From assembly GCA_034190875.2 (NCBI GenBank), contig CM067346.1, positions 39,875,562-39,939,561 on the forward strand: a stretch of DNA of 64,000 nucleotides, given 5' to 3'. Shown here one piece after another: positions 38,390-51,689 of this stretch. The position numbers were made by a program, and so were the translations under genes. The first letter of the stretch is position 1; every line of letters starts with the position of its first letter. The notes under the pieces are model-generated. The model ran no database searches, was not told the DNA's origin, and saw only the letters and a list, made by a program, of their open reading frames with translations. Origin of the DNA: Urechis unicinctus (lineage: Eukaryota; Annelida; Polychaeta; Xenopneusta; Urechidae).

Positions 38390-39316
38390 GATAATGAAGA
38401 TGACAAAACATAGAATTGATATGCCATTTATGATTTACCACCATCTTTACTGTAAACTATTTTGTTTTGCACATAAGCAACTGGTTAAGGCATTAGCATG
38501 CTTTGTGCTTAGTCATTTATCTTTAACGATGAAATTATATTCCCATAAACGGAAACCCTGATGTTATGCCTGTGTACGATTTTCCAGTGTCTTTACATCT
38601 CTTCGGCGGTGATAATATTTCGCATTGCCTGATTATGTTTTAGGTACATTGCGCATGCTTGGCTAGGCTGGTAACACTTTAAACTCGTTATTCAATTCTG
38701 TCGAAATCATAAATTGCCCTTTTACTAGAGTGTCAGGCGATCGCCAAGGACGGAGATAGAGCAACGTTTGACGATGTCATTGGAGCAAGCATACTTGTGA
38801 AATACCATGGTGTAACTCAACAAAATGCCAGCCGGGTAATTGCAAATAACCGACGTCATCCAATTAAACAGGAACTCAAACACAGAGCTTTCGGAAGATG
38901 CAGTTTATTAAGGGTATTTTCGTTCATATTAGACCCACGAGCGATGTTTTTCCTCAGATGCACTCCTACAAAATTCGTCAAGCATCATGCTGTGTCATGT
39001 TAATACCTCGTCAAGATATTGCGTCGCCTTAGTTTAAGAAGCAGTGTCCTACTTCATTACAAATGCCTCCTGGTATTACAGAAGGCGAATGTGATGGGCC
39101 TTCTGTGGCACCCCAATCTAAGGCTCTTACAGAGATAATTAAGTGTTCCGGTATTCATCTCCGAGATACTTGGCGAGAACGAACAGTTCCTCAAGTGAGT
39201 CACTAGCCGCAACATAGATCATGAGAATTCGTCCTGATTGTGATATGCAACAGGATTCAAGCTCCATTGTCAAAAACCGACTTGGTACTTCATTGACCCG
39301 TTGTGATGACATCTTT

Positions 39317-39720
39317 CATAAGATCCGTTTTAACATCCACGAGTTGTCCTTCTAGGTAAGGCATGTATAGGGTTTAACGGCACAGGAACACTAGTCTGTT
39401 ATATGATGAATATTGTACTTACAGAGATATGAATTGTAAATGCTGTTTCTATGCGTTGCTGAAATTAGGATGAATACAATTCCGTATGAGACCAAGGGAG
39501 TGGTTAATAGGCAAATGTCATAAGATCCGTTTTAACATCCACGAGTTGTCCTTCTAGGTAAGGCATGTATAGGGTTTAACGGCACAGGAACACTAGTCTG
39601 TTATATGGTGAATATTGTACTTACAGAGATATGAATTGTAAATGCTGTTTCTATGCGTTGCTGAAATTAGGATGAATACAATTCCGTATGAGACCAAGGG
39701 AGTGGTTAATAGGCAAATGT
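39317..39720 (+). repeat. 202-bp tandem duplication, nearly identical
   Basis: 39317-39518 and 39519-39720 differ by a single substitution that I could find (A at 39406, G at 39608). The right arm lacks most of this unit. The duplication is far younger than the arms, or it is an assembly artefact. Confidence 0.95.
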
Positions 39721-41000
39721 CATGTTCATGTTTAATATGGGGCCACTGTTGAAAAAACTATCAGTAAACTGTACAGCTACTATAATCGGAATTTATTGGA
39801 AGTAGCATTAGGATTTAATTGTGCAAAATTGTTTAAATCGATCAAGTTCTCCTTTTAACGAGCGATCAATTCATATGCATCTATCGTATAAATTCGTTAA
39901 ACAACTTCTAATCCCTACAAAGACCTTGTGCCTAAGCTACGTGACAGAAACATCACCTCTTGTTTCTACATGTATCAGTGTCAGATGATCGTTGTAATGT
40001 CGCTGATGAATACATTAGCGCAATTCACAAGCGCTAAACCACATTTTACAACAGGTAGATTGTGATGAACTCATGACTGGCGTAAATGACGAACCCTGCA
40101 GTTGGATTTAGCTTCATTATCAACTAAGTAATCTCTCCGTTTGGCATCTGCTTAACACAGTAACTCGTCTAACCGCTGCTGCACTTTATTTCTTCCTCTT
40201 ACCAACCTTATATTATTGTGAACTAATGACTGCGTTCATATGCATTGTCAATAGTCGAATGATATTATTATATAATTAAACGTCTGATTCACGATAGTCC
40301 TTATTCAACAACTGCGCTCGTATGAATTGTCATCGCTGTAAGAAAAAAATTAATACTTAGTGTTGATAGAATAATTAACCACAATATGAATTTGCATCGG
40401 GTTTACTTGGATTAAGCAATGGATGTTGTGAATCACGAGTGTAATGTTTAGGATATCTGCTCAGTGGTGATATTCAGCCCCCAAAAGGGTTTAAGGTAGG
40501 TACAAAATCAGAGCACAAAAGATGTAGATGGACAGCGAATTGTATTCCGCAACGGTCTCTATAAAGAGGGTGACCCTCCATGGCGTTGTCATTGTATTAA
40601 ATTAATCCTATCGTTCCTCAAGTTCCACACATGGTACATAGCTCAATGATTTTCCGACATAGTCAATACTTCCATCTCTTGTCCAGGGTATTTGCCATGA
40701 TGCATATCAGTTGTTTACATGAGCTACCACAGTTACATCATTCAATCGTGTAATTAGTGCCCACATCAAACTTCTAAAAGGATAAGAATTAGGTCAAAAG
40801 CCTAAATTACAATTACTCTGGTTGCAAATGAACATTAGCGACTGTAGTAGATGGGTAGCTTTTTGTTTTGTTGTTCTCAAATACATTGATCCCAGGACAA
40901 CACAACAATTGCAGAACTATAAGATTACTCATCGAAGGCATAACCCGTCAATGACCATGATCATTGAAATAATAGCCTGTATACTACGGTCAGAAACTCA

Positions 41001-44000
41001 GTGATTCGTAAAAATATCATTTGTGAAACATTTACTTTTGTGATGTTTCAGCGCCATAATTGTTATGGTTGCTCCTACATAAACAGCAGATTATGACGGT
41101 ATGTTTAACAGATTTTTACGTGCTATTACTTAGTCGTGGACAAATTCGACAACCTTTATAGGTTGGTTCAAACCTTTAAGTGCTGGCTTCCCGAGAGACT
41201 GGTTTTCTCATACACATAGCCTATATGCACATGCTCCAGAATTGCACGTTCCCCAATCATTGGTCCCAGGTATATATTGATTAGCAGGCAGCTAATTGCC
41301 TCCTCCTCTGGCTTCACCTAATTGCACTACTCACCGAGGTGACTGGCTGTCAGTGAAAAGCTGTTTATGTATATATCATTATCTTACACTATCCATGTGT
41401 ATATGAATATTATTATTGTGACAAGGCATGTAAACTGTTATGTAATTAACTGTTAATATCAAAAGTTGCCCAAGCGAAACCAAATCGTTTTTGAGAGACA
41501 TATCAAACGATAAAGGAAGGGGGTGACTGAAAATCAAGATGACTACCGATGTCAGCACCCAACATCGCGACACATAGGGTGAAGATAAAGAGAATCTTCA
41601 TGAAGCTATATCCACAGTCACATGCGCTGGACCAGTGACCCCATCAGGGCCTTTATCCGATCTACTATTTACGTATTATGGTTTATACAGTACGTCATCG
41701 TCAGATAGAATAAAGCGTCAATTACACGAAAATAAATGGAAAGTAAAAGACGGCGCAAACTTGCATGAACAAAAGTGCCAACTAATGTTGTTAAACACTT
41801 ATGAACGGTTAAGGTTATTGGAGGCAACTTTCCGTGTTTTATTGACTGATGGCAGTTAAAATACATAGGCGTTGTCTGCAGGTAGGCTTCACTAGGCCTA
41901 TATATAATGATGATTTGGCAAAATATCGCCCAACAAATATTATCTGTTGTACATGTTGTTTTCGGACGAAATTGGACGTCTGATAAGATACATACCTAAA
42001 GTTTCGTTTAGCTTACAAAAGCGTACCAGTTCATGGAACCATTAATCAGGAAGTAAATTTGTTTCAATTAATATATGGTTGGCATACTAAAAGTAACAAG
42101 CCTTCTACTACTATACAAACCAACATATTTAGAATTCTCCACATAATAAAAAGCGCTATAGATGACTTGGCAGTGAGTAAATTCATTGTTATGCTTTAAC
42201 AACAGAGATGGGTAATCACTGTGGTTTATATGGAGACAAGTGATACCATTTGTTCGATAACTTTAAAAATCATATCAAAATTCTTCGAAACTAACCGACT
42301 TTGTCATTACAACGTTCAATGTAATGACCGCGCTATCAACACTGGGTCTCATAGGCGATTCGTGGTTATGCCAAGTTTAAAAAGGCAATTTGAAACGACA
42401 TCTACTGAGAAGATTCCTAACCGAATATCTTCTTTGATGTAACTGCCATATTCAGTGTACATAATTGGAATTGTAAATGAGAATTAGTCGTTTGCTTCGG
42501 TACACATCACCTAAAATTACCCTAAAGCGTTATCAGCCTTGTGGTCTACACACTATTCGGTCCATTTCTTGTTTAGCTTGATAAAACGAACATCTATACG
42601 AGTGTGAGTCACAATATATGTATCTGAATTCGCGCTTGTAGGACGGTACACCAAAGGAAACTAACGAGTGGCTTTCTATTTATGCCGATTGCTTCCAAAA
42701 GGCGTGTAAGGCGACGTACGCGTGCCGTAAATCCTTCACATATTCACCGACTGTATCACACAGGACGTCGAGAGCTTCGAATTAGTATTAGCACTCATAA
42801 TGGATTAACACTCCAGTTTGATAAACGGCATAGCAGTGGAGAGGTCTATGCATTGACTAATTGTTTATAACGATCCACGATGAAGCCTTTGGTAATCCAA
42901 TACCGGCTTATAGGGCTGTAAATTGCTTTAAGCAAGGTCGATATTTCGGGTAATAGTTGTACTTGATGGCTTCTAGTGGTCTCTTGATATTCTTTAATCA
43001 CCACTTTCTATGTAATAACATGGAATGTAGGCTAGTATATCGGAACATTATAAGAGAATTATGCGTCTCTTCATGACAACTTCGTTGGTGTTTATGCCTG
43101 AAGCTATGCTTCCATTAATTCAGTTGCCTTTCAGTAAAATTCCACAATACTTCCGGATGACATCAGATACCACTGGCCTTGTTTGAAGTGCTTCCATAAA
43201 GATGATTCTCGTCTGAAGTTTTCTCTAATGGGACACATCAGTAGAATAAACGGTAGCATTCCAACCGTGTGTTAACCTTACAGACGCCTTACAGCCGTAC
43301 TAGAGCCGGCACGTATCCAGAACGGAACTGTGTTAAAAGTAATGTAAATTGAGGCGGAATCGTGCATATCTGTGAGACGGTTGTAATTTCAGCAAAAGCT
43401 ATTTAGTAAAAATAACATTGCGATCAAAGCGCAAGCACCACTAGCATCAGAGAGTTCATAATCCGTGACAAAAACACATTCACTCGTGTATAGATGGTGT
43501 TCAAACATCACAGAGGAATCAAACATTGTCTGGTTTATCTCTTCGTGTCACCCTTCAAGGTCAAATGTCAATACCGATTGCTATAAATGTTACTAGTTTG
43601 GTGCTGTTATTAACGCGCGACATATAAATCCTCACCTACGTCGTAGTGCCCTGTACATAGTTGATATAAATGGAACACTCAAAGATGTTTAATCTCACAT
43701 AAAAAATGGTAATGACGTTGATATTTGTCGTAGTACATTTCGAATTTGTAAAATTAATTTATCAACTTTGATTTAAATGCTTTCCCCATCCTCGGCTGCA
43801 TGGTTCGACACAAAACAAGATTATGCGATAGTTTCTACATCATTAAATGTCTATATATAATGGCTTCATTTTGATTGAATCCGCTTAAAAGGGTTCATTT
43901 CGAGGGGCCCTATGGTGATCGCTTCCCTAATTACAAAACACTGTAATCGTTAAGTGGCGCTACCGTGTGATAATCAAAAGCACATTTGGTACTGGACTGA

Positions 44001-44398
44001 TCTCACAGCGTTTGGTGAGTGCGGACAAATGTCGTTTCGCAATGCCTTTCCGCTGCCAAATCACGTCGTACACAGGCTTAAAAATACCGACAATCACAAC
44101 TACAATGTGAAATTAATGTCAGCATAATACATTACCCTCATGATAATCTATGCCAATGCAGCGCGTTTTCTGTAGCCATAGGCTCGCCGTTCCAGGTGCT
44201 CAACCAACACCAGTAGGCATAAGCTTCACACAAAACATTTCCCTGAGTGCTCTGGATCCTGGAAATGTGCTTCAAAATTAGTAAGTTGGTAACATGAATG
44301 CATGTCAAGCACCCTACACTACTGAGAATGACTCTTAGACATTAATAATGTCACAATATGCATTCGCATAGTTTATCAGTGGTTGTGTAAAAGTCAGT
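41001..44398. other. No gene supported
   Basis: This is the left part of the core between the arms. Frames at 41635-41859 (QKCQLMLLNTYERLRLLEAT) and 42682-42870 (Arg-rich start) have ATG or near-ATG starts but match no family I know. No repeat of another part of the window was found. Confidence 0.45.
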
Positions 44399-44693
44399 TT
44401 ATGTATGCAGAACAGTGATATACATGTTCATTTGTTGTGCTGATTTGAACATCTCGCGAGGCATCCTCATGAAGTTGTTGAAGGAGGCCTGGTCCTCGTT
44501 CCGAAGTTCCACCAGAAGCTGGTTGTTCATATCAAACTGTGGTCGCCTTGCGATCCATTGTCTGGTCCAGACCCGTCGCCGTTTCTCCCTTCTCCTTCTT
44601 TTCCTGTAGGCACGGAGCTGCAAACTGGTTCACATTCTGCTGATGCTGCATAACGACTGCCATGCACTCTTGTCGCAGCCTATCATCCGCCAT
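44399..44693 (-). mobile_element. PIF/Harbinger transposase N-terminal fragment
   Basis: On the minus strand an ATG at 44693 opens MADDRLRQECMAVVMQHQQN. After a one-base frame change near 44625 the other frame continues QLRAYRKRRRREKRRRVWTR, then QWIARRPQF, LLVELRNEDQASFNNFMRMP and REMF. The run of basic residues, the V-W-x-R-x-W, the R-R-P, and the L..EL..ED...F.NF.RM pattern are typical of the N-terminal part of Harbinger transposases and the related host protein HARBI1, ahead of the DDE nuclease domain. The frame stops soon after REMF and the whole catalytic region is missing, since family members run to about 350 residues or more. It is a dead fragment of a DNA transposon. Confidence 0.75.
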
Positions 44694-44782
44694 GCTTTTT
44701 GACGTTGACGGGTTGATGATGGGTTGATGTATTCAGCACGACAGATCATGAAACATGATGATGAGTTACTCAAGGGACCCAT

Positions 44783-45165
44783 ATGTATATATAGATAGAT
44801 ATAGAGATATATATATATATAGATAGAGAGAGATAGAGAGAGAGAGAGAGAGATAGAGATATAGAGATATAGAGAGAGATAGATCTAGAGAGAGAGAGAC
44901 ATAGAAAGAGGGAGAGAGATGTAGATAGATGAGATCTATCTATATTTATATATATAGATAGAGGGATATAGATAAAGAGAGAAATATAGATAGATAGACA
45001 GATATAGAATATCTCTATATATATCTATATCTCTCTATATATATATCTCTCTATATCTCTATATATATGTATGCATATATATATATGCATATATATATAT
45101 ATATATCTATATATATATAGATCTATATATCTATATATATCTATCTATATATATATATCTATATA

Positions 45166-45218
<53 letters not shown>
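44783..45218. repeat. Compound GATA / GA / TA microsatellite
   Basis: The tract begins with GATA and GAGA units and ends as a long pure TA tract. It separates the Harbinger fragment from the CpG-rich tract. Confidence 0.95.
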
Positions 45219-45240
45219 TCAAACACATGCCTCCCCCATG

Positions 45241-45630
45241 AGTTCCCAAAACGCCGAATGCTTTCTAGCTGTGCGGCAAGTTGTAATGTAGAAACACGTT
45301 ATGCGGTACACGATCGCCAGACATATGTTGTGCACGTCGTGTGATACATCTGAACACGTCGAGACTCTTTGGAGATACGTCAGGTAGACATACGGCACAT
45401 ATACGATATAAACTCATTATCACTATGTTGGCTGTACGATTCCCCTCAACCGACGTACCTCAACGCATACTTACTGACGAGTAACCTACCTCTAACGTTT
45501 GCGAGCGCATGTCAACGTGTGCCTTATGTACCTTGAGCTACCCCTAACTTATATTAGCGCACATCAACGTACACCGTAAGTTCGATATTTCGCATACGCT
45601 GGCATACGTTCAGGCGATACGCCATGACCA
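45241..45630. other. CpG-rich tract with repeated ACG motifs
   Basis: In an AT-rich, CpG-poor neighbourhood this stretch has about 18 ACG trinucleotides in NACGT, TACGC and TACGA contexts. It also has a decayed direct repeat of about 57 bp (45490-45540 against 45536-45590, sharing ctaac, agcgca and tcaacgt). It may be the subterminal, transposase-binding region of the element that left the Harbinger fragment; that link is inference from position only. Confidence 0.4.
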
Positions 45631-47784
45631 TTAAATACATCTGATTGATTGAGGCTGCCATGGCTCCTAATTAATCAGAGAATTCCACGCGATTTTAGGG
45701 GACGCTGTGACAAAGCAGCACACGGCGAGCGAGGACTGAGCGTAGCTATAAACTATTTGCTTGTCATACATCAATTGATTAAGTAGGATACATCGAACAA
45801 ATATATGGTAGTGAGGCATATATTGATATGACATCAGCTTTCGTAAGTTTAGTTATGGAGAGTGCTAAAAGAATATTTCAGTAATTATACATATTAGTGT
45901 CCGCTTTTATCAACAAAGTTATGAATTGGCTTGGTCAATTCTACTAACAAGAGCGTTGACTGTGGACAATCATGTCTATTTTCAATAAACTACAATGTTC
46001 ATTAAAAGACGTTAATTACAATCGGTTGACATACATTGAACTTGAGAGAAATCAAGCGATTATTTCAACCGAAGCAACATTTCCGCTGAGCTGATGTGTC
46101 ATCACCTAACTTGTAACACCATCCAATAAATTATCACTGTGCCTATACACATTATATTTGCAGTCAGTTAGTGATCAAGCTGATGATCATGTTTGTGTTG
46201 AATTCCGAGGCAATTGCAACGATTGATAGTATAATTTCTACATCAGCAAATTAGCCACGATAATTCAATAAAGCATACAAGTCATGATTCAACACATGCT
46301 ACATTTCCATACATAGTATTGATGCACGTTATGTAGCCTTTTCACTTCGGTCAAATAAGTGGAACGTCTCACAAAAAGATTAAATGTAATGATTCCTATT
46401 ATTTGTTTGTGTGCACATGATACCAGCATTACCGAGAATAAAATGTGAAAGGCGCTATTTTGGTTTTTAATGTTGAGTTTTTATTTGGTAGCATAACTAA
46501 CCCAGATATTCATACAAATACACAGCCATGTATTTGCAAGACATAGCCCGAAATACAAAATGCCAAGCGAATAGAAATGTCATTCTCAATATTTCACAGA
46601 ACGTCGACACTCAGGAAAGTACAGGCTTAATTCAAATAGACTCGACTGTAAGAACTTTATCAATGTACCTTCCATTTGTCATTTAGGCAGCAGCGAGTGC
46701 TACCTTCTCTTCGTCTTTTAGGCAGCAGCGAGTGTTGTGATGACAATCGCTGTATTGTGGAAATGTTTTTGCTTACAATTGTCAGTCTGCTATGGCCTCT
46801 TCATTATGGATTAAAATGGGTTATACGGCAGGATATCAACATCTTTAATCATGACACATATGCGGGCAAAGCTTCGACGTATAATTGAGATACATGTTTG
46901 CCGATAGGTATTCTCTTTTATCCTTAGGGACGGGTCAGGCTTTGTTTTACGAGATTATGCTACATTCTATACGGTAATAGAATAGTGTTATTGAAAAATT
47001 GAACCTAATTTAATATTACGCGGTGCATTGAAACTGCCCACACGCAGTAACATGCTGAGTAGTGTTTGTGATAACTAAGCATCACAATTTGTCTATTGTT
47101 ACATGTCATATTGGTTATGATATTGATGTTTTCCAATCGCATTTTTTCTATTTCTTCATCATGATCCAAAGGGAAGTAATCCATTAAAGCAATATGTGGA
47201 ATATACATCATACTTGACCATTTAAACTACTAACCAAGCAAGTCGATTAGACTTCTGAATATCTTCTGAGTATGCAAACGTTATACATTCATCAATGTTC
47301 GTGTACATTAAGCGCCAAAACTCCATGGTGATACCTACTTACCAACACCTCACTGGATGCTGATGCGTTGATGTGATGTGCAATAGAAATAATTCACGCG
47401 CACGGTCAACATGAAGCGCGTCTAATGCATATTACATGGTAATTCACATTTACATGCAACAATAACAAAGCGTCAAGTAAGCGATAGAGGCAAGATAGTG
47501 TATACGCATGTTTGTAGTGCTTAGCAAATGAACTGTCAGACAGAGACAGGAAAGCAAACTAAATATCTGTACCTCAGTCGACGACACAGAAAACACGTCC
47601 ATACTAGTAAATAGTGGTTGTTTACTGCTGACTATGAATCAGTCTAACCTATAGTTGTTGCCTTAGCCATATAATAGCCATCATATTATGTATAGCTCAC
47701 GATTTATCCTACTGTGTTTCACGTTGGCCGTATTGTATGTTGTATGCCCCTTAAACCAAATTATGTCCGTTCCGGAAGCAATGC
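45631..47784. other. No gene seen
   Basis: Short frames only. An 18-base phrase with ttaggcagcagcgagtg occurs twice (46683 and 46719). I see no match to other window regions. Confidence 0.45.
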
Positions 47785-48300
47785 GGTATCATTAACTTGG
47801 CGATTTCGGATCGCCAAGTTATGGCGATCACCCCGGTTTGTATGTTTGTATGTAGGATGTTTGTAAGCAATTTTTTGATCCGCGATACAGGTCGCAATTT
47901 TTGAAATTTTCCAATTTTTTCTTCTTCAATTGTTAGGCGTGAATAATGCGCAGAACTGAGAGGTTTTGTTTTGACCTTGACCCAAAACTAAGGTCAAGGT
48001 CATCGAATAAGTGAAAAACTAGTATCTCGAATAACTCCGATAAAAAAGGTTGGAATGTTACATGGTTTACACCATTGTGTAGCTCATTCTAATTGCATAC
48101 TTCTAATGACATATGTGGCCATCCAACCAACGGTTTTCCCAAGCGCCTAAGGTCGAAAAAACGTGGTATCGGTCCAAATGGCAACATAAGTTTCATGAAT
48201 ATTTTGAGCGCCTATAAAACCGTCAATACATGTCCGATGGTAATAAAAATTGGTTCACATGTACTCCGCGACATACCAAGACGTTTTCGTAAAATATCAT
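47785..48300 (+). repeat. Dispersed repeat with 12-bp perfect hairpin
   Basis: A perfect 12-bp stem TAACTTGGCGAT / ATCGCCAAGTTA with loop TTCGG lies at 47793-47821. It is followed by gatcaccccggtttgtatg and, at about 47970-48005, by accttgacccaaaactaaggtcaagg, a second inverted motif. The part 48115-48255 recurs at 33540-33680. Similar phrases are familiar from unclassified repeats of marine invertebrates, but I cannot name the family. Confidence 0.6.
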
Positions 48301-49873
48301 GAATGTCGATGACGTCAGCTTCTGAATCAACGTTGTTAACTATTTTTTGTCTCGCGATACAGTATGTAATTTTCAATATTGTTTTGTTATTATTTCTATA
48401 AGGCCAAGTTCTTCCATGGTTTCATGGGCATCTTGTTGATTTATGGCGCCGAAAAGAAATTAATTTTATGTTTATAATGTAACAGTCGTATGGCGAACCA
48501 GATGTTTTTACAGGTCCAACTAATTATTGGGAATCTGATTTATTACCAAATAGTGGGTTTTCATTAGGACATATGTTTCATAACAATTGATGAGTTAGTA
48601 ATCAAATTGAATTGTTATCTGCCTTTTCTGCTTCTGAGAAAATGCCAGTGACAAATCCCTTCTCGTTATCGTTTGTAAAATTACCTGTAGTGTTATCTAG
48701 CACACCGTTGTTTGTATATCATTTGTAACTAGTTCATAAAAGAGTTAATTTTAACGAGTTTGTCAGCATCAGACGTATGCGTTTGTGGTAAATAAATGTC
48801 TTACCAAAATCCATTTGACCAGCAGTGCCGAACAGTTCTTGCCATCAAAACACATACATTTGCATACCACAGACTTCCTGGATTCAGTCAACATGCTCGA
48901 TACATTTCGCAGAAAATATGACAGTAAGAATCAAGAGCCTGACCAGAGTAATGTACCACTCATTTGAGCATATTTCATGCATGCGTAATTTTATTGCATT
49001 GAAAAATAATCTTTGCAAACGATACATTTAGATTGACAGCATCCTTATTGACTATTTCATCAAACTCACAATATCAATCCCTGCAGATTATTAGTGATAA
49101 CAGATTAATTTGTTTCTTCTTGTTTGGACATGAAAGTGAACTGTTAAGCTAGGTCGATTTCTTATATGGTACAATTGTCACGCTAAATATCATTGCGATA
49201 CTTGTGTTTTGACAGGCGTGAGTCAATTGTCATAAAGAGTCTGACTCAGCCGTTAGCCGTCCTGTGAAGATATTAGGTTGGTATCCCGGCCTACTAATTC
49301 CCGTAGTCAACTTGCAACTCTTTTAGTCGCCTGTTGGGATCAAGTTGTCGACTGAGGTGCCAATGTTATGCTGAATAGTCTGCCCGGGGTTGATAAGAGA
49401 AACGACCGCACAGGGATGTAGCAAAACAAACCTAACCAGCATCCGAACATCGCTGAAGGTGAATATGACGTTGTAATTTGCCCGTTGCAATAAAGCAGCA
49501 GCGGAGCTTGATGTTGTTGAGGCGTACATTATATCTTCTGATGACGCATGGTACAAATTAAAATGTGCAGATCTATATCAATCAGGAGAACTTTGTAGGC
49601 GTTTTTTCACATTATCGAGCCAACAGATTTTACCCTTGGCAAGTATGGGCATCGCACTATGAATTGATGATTTGGTAGAAAATTGCAACCTGAAATGATC
49701 TTCACATCAAAGTGAGAATTGCTCTGCTGACTTAAGCGATATGATTTTACTTGTGCGACCTTATTGCGATGCCATTGTTTCGAATGCTCATCTTACAGAT
49801 ATAAATTTCAAGAAGTGATATTCGCAATGTGTCAACAACAATTCCCCACCTGCAAAACAGTCGCATTAACAGT
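48301..49873. other. No gene supported
   Basis: Two overlapping plus-strand frames lie at 48785-49031 and one minus-strand frame at 49323-49556. None matches a family I know. Confidence 0.45.
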
Positions 49874-50457
49874 CCCAGTGGGCACAACACGTGGAATCCA
49901 CGTGGAAAATACGTGGAAAAACTGGTGAAATACACGTAAAAGGCACGTCGAAACCACGTGGATATAGAAACGTGGAAAAGACGTGTGCCCTTCCACCTAA
50001 ATTCAACGATAAACTGTCTGTATTCAGGTGGTTTTTACTTCCTCTTTAGTCAACTTAGTAATGCTACAATACAATCGTTTTGTTTTTTAATAGATTCGAC
50101 AAGATCATTGAACCAAGTACATTTATTTCTCAGAAATATTCAATTATTAGTGCTACATGATCACAAATAACGATATAAAACATATTTTTTAAACATTATG
50201 AGTAAATGTTAACATACAAAGGCAAAGAATTAGTGGAAAAAGGCAGGTTTATTCATGAACACATTAAATCAGTCACTACATGCATGAGCATTATGAATCT
50301 ACACAGATATGACATGATTTACTTTCACCCTAATAAAATGCAAATAATAAAATGTACTTAAAAGGCCACTGAAATGCCAAAACTGAATTTTTGTTATCTA
50401 ATTTTGACGAAAATTTTTAAGTAACACTAGTATGACCAACTCGCAGACTTTTCTGAG

Positions 50458-50465
50458 TGACGTCA
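50458..50465 (+). promoter_or_regulatory. Perfect CRE palindrome
   Basis: TGACGTCA inside the CACGTG-ended element. Many mobile elements carry such a site by chance, so a function is not implied. Confidence 0.25.
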
Positions 50466-50799
50466 CCTAATGGACACAAAGCAGTCAAATGTTGAAGTTC
50501 CTCAGTGCTGTTCATCTGCACAGCTTCAGTTTGCCACTATCGGCCAGCTCTCTCCTCTCCTGCCTGTTCAGTATATCCCTGATTTGAGGAGATGTAGGCA
50601 GCGCTTCTGAAAACCTGTGCACACACAAATTATGCAGTGTTCAATAACTATGCTACTGACTACAAACTTGTAAATAATACCAAAAAGATACTTTTTTCCT
50701 TTCTCAATAGCAGCATTAAAATAAAGTAAATATTTAAAGAGTAAAATATTCACAAAAGTGCACTTATGTTAAAGGAAAACAATCATTGCTCAACCGACG

Positions 50800-50955
50800 A
50801 CTGCCAGAATGAGTGACAGAGGGGCCATGACTGTGGGACTGAGTGACAGATGAGCAATGACGACTGTGTGAAATGGATTGACAGGTGAACGATGACTGTT
50901 AGATGGACTGACAGATGAACGATGACTGTGAGATGGAGGGACAGATGAACGATGG
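50800..50955 (+). repeat. 30-bp minisatellite
   Basis: Exact 30-bp period at 50891-50920 and 50921-50950 (GATGACTG, AGATGGA, GACAGATGAAC). Two or three looser units precede them from about 50805. Confidence 0.8.
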
Positions 50956-51339
50956 CGTGTGTATAAGATGGTTGTGGTGTATTAAGGAGCAAGCCTCCGA
51001 ATACGCACGAGGCGTGCCTCAGCCCTTCCGCTGCAACGGCTGGCACTTTGTTGAGAGCGATAATAGAAGTTTCAAGCACCAATGAGCATAAAATTATAAA
51101 CTATGAACAAATTACATACGGCAAGCAGTTTTTGCACAACCATTTGAGTAAACTTATTTTCATTAAAAGAATAACATTTAAATACGACTCACTTGTAAAC
51201 TTAGAAACTGTCAAAAATATAGCAAATGAATTCTCAACTTTCCAAAACTGCAGCAATTCGCGCCAATTGAGTGTTACGAACAAAGTTGGAATTAGTTTCG
51301 TATTTGCTTTACGGCTCTAAATCAAATCTTTCTAGTTCA

Positions 51340-51650
51340 GTATGACGCATAAAATATCGTCTTCAATAATAATAATTTATACCGTGTCCGCTCGATCAGC
51401 ACATACAAGAGTTTCAAGAGAGCACTCAAGACGCACTTTTTTATGAACGCTTTTAACCTGTGATATATCAAATTATATGAACGTGCAACCGATAAATTCG
51501 CCGTAGCCTATTATTGCTGTACACTTTTATCATTTCTAGTCTTATATTGTATTATTTATTATTGTTGATTGTTATAACTTGTAAAGCCTGTTGAGATGTA
51601 TATGGAATGGGCTTTAAATCAATAATCATTATCATTATCATTACCGTGTA
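51340..51650 (+). mobile_element. Non-LTR retrotransposon (LINE) 3' end
   Basis: The frame ending at the TGA at 51461-51463 reads STYKSFKRALKTHFFMNAFN then Leu-stop. The SFK.ALKTHLF-type ending is typical of the extreme C-terminus of CR1/L2/jockey-like reverse transcriptase proteins. The following 190 bp contain ttgtaaagcctgttgagatg and gggctttaaatcaat and end in an ATCATT-repeat tail (about 51622-51645). This is the usual 3' UTR form of such elements, in which a short repeat replaces a poly-A tail. The copy is 5'-truncated, as most LINE copies are; no reverse transcriptase domain is present. Confidence 0.65.
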
Positions 51651-51689
51651 CCGTGTAATTATGCAAAATAAATTGGTACGAAACTGAAG

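Larger units (their letters stand above)
36640..41000 (+). repeat. Left arm of large inverted repeat
   Basis: The reverse complement of this interval recurs at 58960-63300. Anchor pairs are 36742-36870 with 63000-63142, 37016-37180 with 62705-62850, 37420-37530 with 62390-62490, 38100-38390 with 61240-61537, 38800-38960 with 60690-60860, 39010-39220 with 59510-59730, and 40640-40960 with 59010-59240. Order is collinear throughout. Divergence is roughly 9% in the best coding-like stretch and more elsewhere. The arm contains no recognisable gene. Confidence 0.88.
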
